Shown: positions 54,334 through 63,281, numbered from the stretch's first letter. The stretch is DNA of 64,000 nucleotides from Enterococcus_K sp051713825 (GCF_051713825.1 NZ_JBIOQR010000001.1:1860001-1924000), one strand, 5' to 3'. The notes: generated by a model not told the origin, from the sequence alone. A program made the numbers and translations.

Positions 54334-55290
54334 TTATTTTAATAAGCCAAGATACTCTTCTAATGTCAATTGGTTTTTGCTAATGTATTCTGCATTTTCT
54401 TTACCTACATACCGAATATGCCAAGGTTCATACGTAATCGAGGTAATCTTTTCTTGATTTTTTGGATAGCGAATAATAAACCCAAACTTAGAGGCATTTT
54501 CAGCTAACCACTTAGCGCCAGGCTGATCGCCAAAACGTTCATCTAAAACCCCACCAACATAGTTTTTATTCCACTGTTCATCCACAACATCTAAAGCAAG
54601 CCCTGTATGATGTTCACTATAACCTGGTTCAGTCATCGTTTTTTTGGCTTCTTTTTTGGCTTCTTCTTCTGAGATACCTAGCTTGCTCATATTTTGTGTG
54701 ACGCCTTCAGCAAAAACTTCTTCTTGATAGGCTACTGAACGAAAGGCCGAAATAGTTACTAGTGGATAACCTGCTTTTTTAGCGGCGTCTTCAAGGGCGG
54801 CAAATTCTTTGGCGATTCGTTTATCAACTTCAAAACCATTAGACAGCGAGACTAATTGACTGTCTTTGATTTCTGAGGGTAGTTTATTCTTGGGCCCCAC
54901 AAGGACAAGATTCCAATCCGTTTTGGAAGCTTTCGGGAGGTCTGCCTTTTTATCCGTTGTTTCTGTAGTTGATGTCTCACTGGTTGCCTTTTTAGATGTA
55001 GCCTTTTTAGTCGATGCCTCTGTGGTTGCTTGCGTTTCTTTTGTCGAAGTGGCTGTACTTGCTTTTTTTACTGAATTACTGCTACTTGTTTTTGATGCCA
55101 CTTTTTTTTCACTAGTCGACGGCGTTGTTTTTGTTTTGGCTGCGGTATCTGTGTTGGTCGTTGATTGATGCATAGTAGCAGTCGAGTCAGTCGTTTTCCC
55201 TTGAGTATTTAGATTGGTTACACTAAAAAAAATCACTAATGAAACCACGAGGAAGCTGATTGCCGCTGCTAGTTGTTTATTCTCATTCAC
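54334..55290 (-). CDS. VanY-type D-alanyl-D-alanine carboxypeptidase (copy 1)
   Basis: Peptidase M15B, 318 residues, starting at GTG 55290 behind GAGAGGA. N-terminal membrane anchor (about 8-28), a long Ser/Thr/Lys-rich stalk (about 35-120) and the catalytic region SAFRSVAYQEEVFAEG, SEHHTGLALDVVD, YEPWHIRYVG. It is a tandem paralogue of copy 2, 45 bp apart, mainly differing in stalk length. No vanR/S/H/A/X genes are nearby, so this is not a vancomycin cluster. Confidence 0.92.
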   Translation of the reverse strand: MNENKQLAAAISFLVVSLVIFFSVTNLNTQGKTTDSTATMHQSTTNTDTAAKTKTTPSTSEKKVASKTSSSNSVKKASTATSTKETQATTEASTKKATSKKATSETSTTETTDKKADLPKASKTDWNLVLVGPKNKLPSEIKDSQLVSLSNGFEVDKRIAKEFAALEDAAKKAGYPLVTISAFRSVAYQEEVFAEGVTQNMSKLGISEEEAKKEAKKTMTEPGYSEHHTGLALDVVDEQWNKNYVGGVLDERFGDQPGAKWLAENASKFGFIIRYPKNQEKITSITYEPWHIRYVGKENAEYISKNQLTLEEYLGLLK

Positions 55291-55308
55291 GAGTTGTATC
55301 CTCTCAAG

Positions 55309-55836
55309 TTAATTCTCTTGATCTTTCGTATAAGTTTCTTCTAAATTCTCATTAACCCATTCTAATAGTCCAATTGGCGAGCCTTCAATTTGTTGCTGAA
55401 TATTGGCCGGTAGCCGGAAGCTTACGCTATCGTCAAAGCCCCATTCATCATAATGAATACTAACCTTCAAATTAATAAACCCACGCTCTTTTTGAACCTC
55501 TGTCTGAAAAGGAGTCATCTCGACCTCCCCGATTTTTGCCTGTAACCACTTTTGTGCTATCTTCGTTTTTAGTCGTTTGTACTCTGACACAGCTAAATTT
55601 CTTTTTTCTGGAAACAAGGCTGTTTGTCGTAGGACTTTATTCATCAACATCCATTCGTAATCACTAAACAGATTTTTGACTTTTTGCATCAATTCTGAAG
55701 AAAAGGTTCGTTGCCCTCTTTTCCAGGCTTCCCAATACTCTTCTTCAATTTGCAGTTGTTCTTTATAAAAATAAGCTTCTGTTCCATATTGTTCAATAAT
55801 TGCACTAATAATAATATCAATATATACGCGATGCAT
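55309..55836 (-). CDS. Hypothetical protein upstream of the carboxypeptidases
   Basis: 175 residues starting MHRVYIDIIISAIIEQYGTE; ATG 55836 has AGGAGGGTG upstream (an earlier in-frame GTG is part of that ribosome binding site). The N-terminal half has an EEYWEAWKRGQRTFSSELMQKVKNLF helical pattern, the C-terminal half is charged with YDEWGFDDSVSFRLP. It resembles cytoplasmic regulatory or adaptor proteins but no family is recognised. First gene of the VanY/glucosaminidase unit. Confidence 0.7.
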   Translation of the reverse strand: MHRVYIDIIISAIIEQYGTEAYFYKEQLQIEEEYWEAWKRGQRTFSSELMQKVKNLFSDYEWMLMNKVLRQTALFPEKRNLAVSEYKRLKTKIAQKWLQAKIGEVEMTPFQTEVQKERGFINLKVSIHYDEWGFDDSVSFRLPANIQQQIEGSPIGLLEWVNENLEETYTKDQEN

Positions 55837-56007
55837 TCTCTTCACCCTCCTAAAGTATTTTACTTAAAAATAGGTTAAAAATCATCTTTTTTCATCTTAT
55901 TTTCCTTTTTTTTAAAAAAATTTTCTTTTCTGCTATACTAAACGTGTACATTACATGTAGATTTTATGTGTATTGTAAAAAATCTATCTTTAAAGGAGCC
56001 GATTATT

Positions 56008-56970
56008 TTGAAAACTTATCATTGGGGAATTGTGGGCTTAGGCGATATTGCTCACCAGTTTGCACAAACATTTTCAAATCCAGACAGTGAACTTTTAGCT
56101 GTTGCTTCAAGAACACAGGAAAAAGCAGATGAATTTGCGAAACAATATCAAATTCCAAAGGCTTATGGAAGTTTTACTGCTCTTTTAGCCGATCCTGAGA
56201 TTGACATCATTTATATAGCTGTGCCCAACCGTCAGCATATTGACTATATTTTACCAGCATTAGAAGCGGGCAAACATGTGTTGTGCGAAAAAGCCATCAC
56301 GATGAATCAAGCAGAACTACTCAGCGCAGTCAAACTAGCTGAACAAAAAGACCTCATTTTAGCTGAAGCTATGACTATTTTTAATATGCCCTTGTATCAC
56401 CAACTTCGTAAATTGGCTGATTCTGGCAAACTAGGCAAATTAAAAATGGTTCAGGCACCTTTTGGCAGTTATAAAGAACCTGATCCAAAAAACCGTTTCT
56501 TTAACCCTGATCTGGCAGGTGGCGCGTTACTTGATATTGGCACCTATGCTGTCTCATTTGCTCGCTACTTTTTAAACGCTCAGCCAAAAGTGATTGCTTC
56601 CAATGTGCTTCCTTTTGAAACAGGTGTTGATGAACAATCTGTGACAATCCTAAGAAACCACAAAAATGAGATGGCCTCAGTCACTTTAACCTTCCAAGCA
56701 AAAATGCCCAAAACCGGGATCGTTGCTTTTGAAAATGGTTATATCACCGTTCCTGAGTATCCACGAGCGGATAAAGCTGAGATTCTTTATAACGATGGGA
56801 CGAAAGAATTTATTGAATCAGGTGACACACAAGAAGCGATGAATTATGAAATTCAAAACATGGTTGCTTTTATTGAAGGGACAAAACCCAACACATCCCT
56901 ACCATTGACTATTGATGTGATTCAACTATTAGATGCCATGCAAAACGCTTGGGCGACTCAAGCAAACTAA
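56008..56970 (+). CDS. Gfo/Idh/MocA family oxidoreductase
   Basis: NAD(P)-dependent sugar or polyol dehydrogenase family, 320 residues. Rossmann motif HWGIVGLGDIAHQFAQTF, AVPNRQHIDYILPALEAGKHVLCEKAITM (EKP-like EKA motif, with Ala replacing the usual Pro) and GGALLDIGTYAVSFARYF. Start is TTG 56008 with AAAGGAG nine bases upstream, not the earlier ATG at 55966. Substrate unknown. It stands alone, divergent from the cell-wall unit. Confidence 0.9.
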   Translation: MKTYHWGIVGLGDIAHQFAQTFSNPDSELLAVASRTQEKADEFAKQYQIPKAYGSFTALLADPEIDIIYIAVPNRQHIDYILPALEAGKHVLCEKAITMNQAELLSAVKLAEQKDLILAEAMTIFNMPLYHQLRKLADSGKLGKLKMVQAPFGSYKEPDPKNRFFNPDLAGGALLDIGTYAVSFARYFLNAQPKVIASNVLPFETGVDEQSVTILRNHKNEMASVTLTFQAKMPKTGIVAFENGYITVPEYPRADKAEILYNDGTKEFIESGDTQEAMNYEIQNMVAFIEGTKPNTSLPLTIDVIQLLDAMQNAWATQAN

Positions 56971-57083
56971 AACAAAACGCTATCATGACTTTGACAGCTG
57001 CAAACAAAAAGAGCATGGGACGTAATGGTGTGCTCCCCGTCAAGTGGACAGTGAAAAATAATAAAATTTTTATCAATTGTCTG

Positions 57084-58097
57084 TCATTTTTTTGGCAGAC
57101 TTTTTTGATTTCTATTTCTAAGACTAGTCGCGCTACCGCTTAACTTGCCTGTCCGTCTCACAAGTGAAACGAAGCCCATTTCGCTTATGAGACGCACCTC
57201 CAGATAGTGTTGATGATAAGCCATTGGTGTCATAACAGATAATTTACGTTGTAATCTTCTGTTGTTGTAGTAATCTATATAATCAGAAATCATAGATACT
57301 AGGCTTTCACGGTTGGTGAACTTCCGCCCGTAATACTTTTCTCGTTTAATCATGCCCCAGAATCCTTCCATTGGTCCGTTGTCGATACAATGGGCTACGC
57401 GAGACATACTCTGCTTCATTCCTGTATTTTTTAAACGTACACAAAATTGTTGGCTAGTGTACTGAAAGCCGCGGTCACTGTGCATCAAAGGATGCGCATG
57501 AGGTTCTAGTGCAATTGCCTGATCAAAAGTGTTCATGACCAACGGATTATCGTTACGGTCACTAATAACGAAGGACACGATGCGACGATCATACAAATCA
57601 AGAATAGCGCTAAGATAGACTTTGTGTATGTCCATACCAACGTAATACTTAAATTCAGAAACATCAGTCAACCATTTTTCATTTGGTTTGTCGGCATGAA
57701 AATCCCGGTTTAACTCATTTTTTGCCGTGTGGTAAGGTCTCTTACCTCTACGTGTGATACTGTTCGCCCAATGTTTAATCGTCGATTGAATCCCTAAAGC
57801 TCGGCAAATTCTCAAGATTCTTTTATCGTTGAACTTGTGGTGATAGCGTGTACTAATTTCATCATCTAGTCTACGATAGCCCATGTCAGGGTGTTCGTCA
57901 TATATTTTTCTGATTTCTTGGGCAAGCTCAGTGTTTAAATAGGCTCTGGGACTTACAGGATGTTTCAACCATTTATAGTAGGCAGAACGAGAAACATGCA
58001 AGAAATGACACATTGGCTGAATTGGATAATTTTTCTCTTCGTGTAAGCTTTTGATAGCTTCATACTCAAATAAGTGTCGGGTAAAGCTTATTCCCAC
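57084..58097 (-). CDS. IS3-family transposase OrfB (DDE integrase)
   Basis: Catalytic part with the HTH_21 region (YPIQPMCHFLHVSRSAYYKWLKH, DEHPDMGYRRLDDEI) and the rve integrase core: WLTDVSEFKY (first Asp), LMHSDRGFQYTSQQF (second Asp) and a Glu in GPMEGFWGMIKREKYY. The frame can begin at GTG 58097, but it is more likely made as an OrfAB fusion by -1 frameshifting. Confidence 0.9.
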   Translation of the reverse strand: MGISFTRHLFEYEAIKSLHEEKNYPIQPMCHFLHVSRSAYYKWLKHPVSPRAYLNTELAQEIRKIYDEHPDMGYRRLDDEISTRYHHKFNDKRILRICRALGIQSTIKHWANSITRRGKRPYHTAKNELNRDFHADKPNEKWLTDVSEFKYYVGMDIHKVYLSAILDLYDRRIVSFVISDRNDNPLVMNTFDQAIALEPHAHPLMHSDRGFQYTSQQFCVRLKNTGMKQSMSRVAHCIDNGPMEGFWGMIKREKYYGRKFTNRESLVSMISDYIDYYNNRRLQRKLSVMTPMAYHQHYLEVRLISEMGFVSLVRRTGKLSGSATSLRNRNQKSLPKK

Positions 58098-58771
58098 TTC
58101 CTTTCTAATTCTCTTACTTTTTTTAACAAGTCATTTTCCATTTGAAGTTGTCGGTTTTTACTTTCTGATTGTGCGAGACGGTTTCGTAATTCTTCTTCCG
58201 GTGTTCGACTAGGTTGTGTGCCAATCCGGCGACCTCTGCGATCTTCTAATCCAGCAGCACCTTTCTCCTCATATCTTTTGACCCAATTTCTCACTTGTTG
58301 ATAAGAAACTTGGTATTTCAAAGCCATTGCACCATAATTTTTGTTTTGTGTTAGACAGTCTAAGACGATGGTTAAACGTTCTTCTGTCGAGGTTTCTCTT
58401 GCTTTTCTCATGTAACTTCCACCACTTTCTGATTTGAAGGTTCCATGAGTATTATACACCTGTACCCATTTTTTTAGTTGGCTACTACTCCTAAGTTTGT
58501 ATGTTTTGGCTAATTCCTCGTAACTTCCTTTTCCATTGAGATAATCTATGGTGGCGGATAATTTTAACGCTACTGAATAGTGCCTATTCTTGGGCGCAGT
58601 CAATAGGGCTGTTCCTCCATCATTTTCATAAAGTCTCAACCATCTGACAATGGTAGGCAAAGAAACATTTCCTTCTCTCGCTGCCTCTGAAAGACTTAGT
58701 TCATTGTTTAGACAGCTTTCTACTAGTTTCACACGCTCTTCTACTTTTAGCTTCATCAATCTTTTAGTCAT
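58088..58771 (-). CDS. IS3-family transposase OrfA (double HTH)
   Basis: 227 residues from ATG 58771, which has GGGGG nine bases upstream. Two helix-turn-helix units (about 1-60 LVESCLNNELSLSEAAREGNVSLPTIVRWL, and about 110-165 CLTQNKNYGAMALKYQVSYQQVRNWVKRYEEKG) and a C-terminal coiled coil. The longer frame to 58924 runs out of the IS into the repeat and is spurious. A7G slippery run near its end. Confidence 0.88.
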   Translation of the reverse strand: MTKRLMKLKVEERVKLVESCLNNELSLSEAAREGNVSLPTIVRWLRLYENDGGTALLTAPKNRHYSVALKLSATIDYLNGKGSYEELAKTYKLRSSSQLKKWVQVYNTHGTFKSESGGSYMRKARETSTEERLTIVLDCLTQNKNYGAMALKYQVSYQQVRNWVKRYEEKGAAGLEDRRGRRIGTQPSRTPEEELRNRLAQSESKNRQLQMENDLLKKVRELERKWE

Positions 58772-59410
58772 AATAAATACCCCCATACTGGACTTATTAT
58801 GTTTCAGTGTCCTGTATAGGGGTAGCATATCATAACTCAAAAAGTTATGTCCCATGCTCTTATTTCCCGAATAAACGGTGGGTACAGAAGCAACTCCATC
58901 TTCACTGCGTTCCGCTCTCAACAACTTCTACGCATGAGACATGCTAGAGTTGAAGGTTCGAAAAATAAGCTGAAATTGCTGTGAAACACTATTTACAAAG
59001 TAAATAGATGTAGAACAGTACCTACCTGGTCACAAAAATTTGAAGAGCACCACGTAGGAATCAATCAACATCGAAAGAAAGGCTTTCGTGTTTCTTGTCA
59101 TTTCCGTGAATTCCATCTACACTCCGATCTCATCAATTTCTAAAGGTGAAACACCTTAAGAATTGAAGGACTGCGTTCCGCTCTCAACAACTTCTACGCA
59201 TGAGACATGCTAGAGTTGAAGGTTCTTATTGCTGTAAAACACAACGAAGTATGAGTTGATGTTGCACAGTACCTACCCGGTTCTCGGAGTTAAACACTTC
59301 TGTTCCAACCTCTTTTATGTATCTTATGAATAGGACTTCCTACAAAACGAAGCCTTCAATTCTTTCATAGTTACTGCTTTTATTGTCAAAACAGATAACC
59401 TATCCTGTAA

Positions 59411-60376
59411 TTAGACATTTCCATTTGGCAGCTTTTGAGCAAATTCTGCTTTAATTTCGATAAAGCTTTTAAAAGACTGCAAAAACTGGAAGAGTTCTGC
59501 CCGATTCTCAAATTCTTCGCGACTTTCTGGAAGAGGCATTTCCCGATACTCTTCATACACTTCAAAAATCCTCTCCAGTAGCTCTTGTCCATCATTTTCT
59601 TCAGCAAAAGTCTCTGAAGTGTATTCGAGTAAAGCCACCATTTTCTCCACTTGAATACCAAACAACTCAATTCTATCCAAACTTTCAATCATATCGTTCA
59701 AGACACTAATCTGTGTCCGACGCATCGCAAAATACGACCCATAGTAGACATTACGAACCACCCATTGGTTCTCTTGATAGGTTTGCGCACGCAGCTGTCC
59801 TTCTCTAATGAAAGCAAACAGACCTTGACAATTTTCTAAAAGTTTTTGTTCTGTTACTTCTTGATTCAAATACAAAGCCATTTCCGCCAGCAATTTTTTA
59901 AACATCGTTTCGATGACTAGCTGATCTTCTTTCAAACGATTTTCAGAATTAGGCATGTACAAATTAGCTAACAAAGCCAGACCCACACCAATGATCATCA
60001 ATAAGTATTCATTAACAATCAATGACCAATGCATTGAACCTTCTACTAAATAATGTGTGACTAATACGGAACTCACAACAATTCCATCAGACAGCCCAAA
60101 TGAGACCGCAAGAGGAATAAATAACAGTAGAAAGACACCGAACGCAATCGCTTGATAACCTAACAAAGAGAAACAGATAAAAGCTAAAACCGTCGCCAAC
60201 GTCAATGACAATAAGCGATAAATCCCCGTCTGTAAAGAGGATTTTTTTGAATTTGTGACACTTAATACAGCAATGATTCCCGCTGAAGGCGCATATAATA
60301 ACTGTAAGGCATTCGCCAAAATCATTGCTACCGCGGCACTGACACTCGTTTTGATAGTTCGAAGTCCAATACGCAT
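59411..60376 (-). CDS. Aromatic acid exporter family (FUSC-like) membrane protein
   Basis: 321 residues: about six N-terminal transmembrane helices (first part GLRTIKTSVSAAVAMILANAL, then APSAGIIAVLSVTNSKKSSLQTG) and a soluble helical C-terminal half with long acidic stretches. This is the ArAE_1/DUF939 layout. Probably an efflux or envelope protein; substrate unknown. GGGGGA precedes ATG 60376. Confidence 0.85.
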   Translation of the reverse strand: MRIGLRTIKTSVSAAVAMILANALQLLYAPSAGIIAVLSVTNSKKSSLQTGIYRLLSLTLATVLAFICFSLLGYQAIAFGVFLLLFIPLAVSFGLSDGIVVSSVLVTHYLVEGSMHWSLIVNEYLLMIIGVGLALLANLYMPNSENRLKEDQLVIETMFKKLLAEMALYLNQEVTEQKLLENCQGLFAFIREGQLRAQTYQENQWVVRNVYYGSYFAMRRTQISVLNDMIESLDRIELFGIQVEKMVALLEYTSETFAEENDGQELLERIFEVYEEYREMPLPESREEFENRAELFQFLQSFKSFIEIKAEFAQKLPNGNV

Positions 60377-60706
60377 AAAATCCCCCTTTCCTATTTGACT
60401 GGACTATTATACTAAAACACTAGACAGAATGAAAGAGGCGACAAATTTGTATGGCCTCCTCTTTGGAATCTGTTACTCTATTTTAAAAGAAATACTGGCT
60501 ATTCCCTGTAATTTGTTGCTACCAAAAAGTTGGGTCTTCTGTGTCAATACATAGAACGGCGTTAAAGTTCTGTTTATACCACCTAAAAGAATATAAGTCC
60601 CCTATAGCGGCTTATTCACGCTTTCTACAGGTGCATAAGCCAAGCCACTTGCATTTATTTAAACATTTCTTCTCAAAATTTGGGGTAAGTTCAAATTACT
60701 TTAACG
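60377..60706. other. Gene-free stretch before the histidine phosphatase
   Basis: About 330 bp without a supported gene. It contains the promoter of the exporter gene at its left. The sequence from about 60530 to 60690 differs in texture from its surroundings and may be the relic of an inserted element, but no terminal repeats were found. Confidence 0.3.
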
Positions 60707-60735
60707 TTGTTTTGGGTAGGTGGTTCTGTTACAAT
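60707..60735 (+). promoter_or_regulatory. Promoter of the histidine phosphatase gene
   Basis: TTGTTT (60707-60712), 17-bp spacer, TACAAT (60730-60735), about 73 bp upstream of the start codon. Confidence 0.55.
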
Positions 60736-60808
60736 GTTAGTAATTTATTGGTCCGACTATTACCGATAAGATAAAGCGGTTACATAGGATTGTTTTGGAG
60801 GATAAAAC

Positions 60809-61453
60809 ATGAATTCAACAGTTACTTTCTATATTACTCGACATGGAGAAACATTACTTAACCATTTACATAAAGCACAAGGTTGGGCAGATTCCCCATT
60901 AACTGAAAGAGGAATCCAATCCGCCTCACAACTAGGACTGCAACTGAAAAATGTCCAATTCTCGGCTGCATTTTCCAGTGATACATCCAGAGCTTTACAA
61001 ACTGGAAAAACCATATTAACTGCACAGGGCCAAAATGAACTGCAAGTTGTTACTGATGAAAGGCTCCGTGAGTGGTGTTTGGGCTGTTGGGAAGCAGAAA
61101 ATAATACTAAGTTTATTTCCAGTATGATGAATGAATTAGAGATCGAAAATGATTTTTCAGAACTTAATTTCCGTCTGCCGGAAGTTCAGGAGATTATTTA
61201 TAAATCCGACACAACAGGTATGGTTGAACCGTTTCATATGATTACGGATAGATTAGAAAGTTTTCTTAAAGATACAGTTGATGATTTCATTCACTTGGAT
61301 AATCCAAACATCCTGATTGTTACCCATGCTTTTACTATTAAAACATTGCTGTATTTGTTTTCAAGAGAAATGTTGCGAAAAAAACCTAAAATCAAAAATG
61401 TCGATATTATTACTATTAAATGGGATGGTAAAAATTTTTCTATCTTTGCGTAA
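60809..61453 (+). CDS. Histidine phosphatase superfamily protein
   Basis: 214 residues with the phosphoglycerate-mutase-like RHG motif (YITRHGET, catalytic His12), SSDTSRALQTGKTIL, the acid residue region LREWCLGCWE and the second His in ILIVTHAF. Such proteins act on small phosphoesters; the substrate is not evident. GGAGG precedes ATG 60809. Lone gene. Confidence 0.88.
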   Translation: MNSTVTFYITRHGETLLNHLHKAQGWADSPLTERGIQSASQLGLQLKNVQFSAAFSSDTSRALQTGKTILTAQGQNELQVVTDERLREWCLGCWEAENNTKFISSMMNELEIENDFSELNFRLPEVQEIIYKSDTTGMVEPFHMITDRLESFLKDTVDDFIHLDNPNILIVTHAFTIKTLLYLFSREMLRKKPKIKNVDIITIKWDGKNFSIFA

Positions 61454-61695
61454 TAAACATAATCCTCCTTTGCAGCCGTGTGCGACAATGCGAATTAAGA
61501 AAAGAACTGGAGATATGGCGCACGCCAGCGGGACTAACAAAGTAGAACTGGCCAACTGCTTGTGACCAGACTGCGAATTTTTTGATAGAAGAAATCATGG
61601 ATGTGGCCTTACTACTTTGGTCACATGAAAGGTGCTAGAAAGCTTATTACGAAAAAACTTTCTAGTATCCTAAGCCGATATACTTTCTTTAGTTC
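61454..61695. other. Gene-free stretch with possible coding relics
   Basis: No supported gene. A plus-strand segment near 61490-61545 translates as LRKELEIWRTPAGLTK before a stop, which looks coding-like but is too short to identify. Confidence 0.25.
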
Positions 61696-61744
61696 AAAAA
61701 CATCCTCCAAAGTTATCAGTTGATAGCTTTTGAGGATGTTTTTT
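61696..61744. terminator. Bidirectional terminator
   Basis: AAAAACATCCTC and GAGGATGTTTTTT arms with inner ATCA/TGAT pairing, between the convergent phosphatase and flotillin genes. Confidence 0.9.
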
Positions 61745-61781
61745 AGTTTTTACCTTAAATAAGGTTGTTTAGACTGCCAAC

Positions 61782-63260
61782 TTATTCTTCGTCTTTTGTT
61801 GATGTTTCATAGAGATTCACCGAACTATTTGTCCCTTTTTTTGAAAAGTTCTCGATTAGCTCTTTGACATCTAAGCCAGTCGTTTCTTTTAAGGTTTCTT
61901 GTGTGCTAGCTAATAAATTTGTAGCATAATTGGAGATTCGGTTAGCTCCTGCATTTTCGCCACCAGAGCCAGTATCTACCACAGAAATTTTGTCGATATT
62001 TCCTAATGGTTGGGCTGCTTCCTTCATTAACTGAGGCAACATCTCGATGACCATGCTAAGAACAGCTGCTTCACCATATTCTTTAAAGGCATCTGCAATT
62101 TTTTGTTTGGCTTCGGCTTCAGCCGCCCCTCGAGCCAAGATAGCTTCCGCCTCGGCCTGCCCAGCTAAACGTGTTTTGCTAGCTTCCGCTTCGGCTAATG
62201 ATTCTACTCGGAAACGATCTGCTTCGGCTTCCGCTAATTCTTTGGCTTTTTGTGCTTGTGCTTCTTGCTCTTTTGCGTAACGATCCGCATCCGCTTTTTT
62301 CTTCACTTCAGAATCGTATTGTTTCTCGCGACGAATAATTTCTTTTTCTTCTAACTCAATTTGTTTTTGACGCTCGATGACTTTAACTTCCATCTCTTGA
62401 GCGATTACTTCTTGTTGTGCACGAGCCGTTTCCAAATTGTAAGCTTGGTCTGCTTTCGCTTTGGCAATATCTTGTTCTTCTTTATAAGTCGCTAATTTTA
62501 ATTCTTTTTCTTTGACTGACTCAGCAATTTCCGTTTGACGCTCTAATTCAGCCTTTTGAGATTCTTTTTCTGCTTGTGCTTTTTTGATTCGTGTTTCTTT
62601 TAAGGCTTCAGCTTCCGCAATATTCGCATCGCGCTTAACCTGAGCAATTCTTGGTTTCCCTAATGAATCGAGGTAGCCGTTTTTATCTCTTACTTCTTTA
62701 ATGGTAAATGAAACGATGATTAAGCCCATTTTAGCTAAATCAACAGAGGCAACTTCTTGGACACTTTGACTAAATTTATCACGATTTTGATAGATTTCTT
62801 CTACAGTCATTGATCCTAAAATTGAACGAAGATGTCCTTCCAAAACTTCACGCGCTTCATTTTCAAGCTCTTCGCGCGTTTTTCCTAAAAATTGTTCCGC
62901 TGCCGTAGCAATTTCTTCTACAGAGGAGCCAATTTTTATGATTGACGTGCCATCACACATCACAGGAACCCCTTGTTCTGTATAAACCTCAGGCGTAGAA
63001 ACATCCAGCTTACTTGATAACAAACTGATTCGATTCGAACGTTGGAACACAGGTAAGACAAACGCCCCGCCTCCGCGAACGATTTTGATTTTATTCTTAC
63101 TTTCATCTGAGTGAACATTCTTTGAACCCAAATAACTTCCGCTGATAATCAATGCTTCATCAGGTTTCGCGGTTTGATACTTTGACACAAAGACGATTAA
63201 TAACATCAGTAAAATAAATGCCACAATCGCAATCGGGATAACAATTACAGGTATCTCCAT
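61782..63260 (-). CDS. floT: Flotillin-like protein FloT
   Basis: Membrane-microdomain scaffold, 492 residues. One N-terminal membrane hairpin or helix (IPIAIVAFILLMLLIVFVS), SPFH/PHB domain (about 40-210), a long Glu/Ala-rich coiled coil (RLAGQAEAEAILARGAAEAEAKQK) and a C-terminal tail. AGGAGAG precedes ATG 63260. It forms an operon with the NfeD-like gene 21 bp upstream, as yuaF-floT in Bacillus. Confidence 0.93.
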   Translation of the reverse strand: MEIPVIVIPIAIVAFILLMLLIVFVSKYQTAKPDEALIISGSYLGSKNVHSDESKNKIKIVRGGGAFVLPVFQRSNRISLLSSKLDVSTPEVYTEQGVPVMCDGTSIIKIGSSVEEIATAAEQFLGKTREELENEAREVLEGHLRSILGSMTVEEIYQNRDKFSQSVQEVASVDLAKMGLIIVSFTIKEVRDKNGYLDSLGKPRIAQVKRDANIAEAEALKETRIKKAQAEKESQKAELERQTEIAESVKEKELKLATYKEEQDIAKAKADQAYNLETARAQQEVIAQEMEVKVIERQKQIELEEKEIIRREKQYDSEVKKKADADRYAKEQEAQAQKAKELAEAEADRFRVESLAEAEASKTRLAGQAEAEAILARGAAEAEAKQKIADAFKEYGEAAVLSMVIEMLPQLMKEAAQPLGNIDKISVVDTGSGGENAGANRISNYATNLLASTQETLKETTGLDVKELIENFSKKGTNSSVNLYETSTKDEE

Positions 63261-63281
63261 TTCTTGACTCTCCTCTTCATT

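Larger units (their letters stand above)
57026..58832 (-). mobile_element. IS3-family (IS150-like) insertion sequence
   Basis: About 1.8 kb, ends 5'-TG...CA-3'. The imperfect terminal repeats are TGGTGTGCTCCCCGTCAAG at the left and TGATATGCTACCCCTATAC as the complement of the right end, both followed by GGACA-type sequence. A 3-bp TAA duplication flanks it (57023-57025, 58833-58835). It carries orfA and orfB overlapping in a -1 relation. Intact in appearance. Confidence 0.88.
57011..59312. repeat. Modular interspersed repeat, copy 3, split by an IS
   Basis: The head GAGCATGGGACGTAA (57011-57025) is separated from TAACTCAAAAAGTTATGTC... (58833 on) by an IS3-type element. Rejoining at the TAA duplication gives a perfect head hairpin. 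Then come CCGAATAAACGGTGG, the CAACTTCTA/TAGAGTTG hairpin module (twice), one 53-nt type A cassette (58978-59030), the linker with CGAAAG/CTTTCG, one 51-nt type B cassette (59231-59281) and the tail ending CCAACCTC at 59312. Confidence 0.87.

Noticed and set aside
53512..55290. Vancomycin-resistance cluster suggested by two VanY-type genes
   Set aside because: No vanR, vanS, vanH, ligase or vanX genes nearby; M15B carboxypeptidases are common in enterococcal core genomes.
58772..58924. N-terminal extension of IS3 OrfA into the repeat (RSEDGVASVPTVYS)
   Set aside because: It leaves the IS, crosses the IS boundary into the repeat, and the same peptide appears in repeat copy 2; the supported start is 58771.
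60541..60774. 77-aa plus-strand ORF before the histidine phosphatase
   Set aside because: No ribosome binding site, and it runs across the phosphatase promoter; at most a relic.
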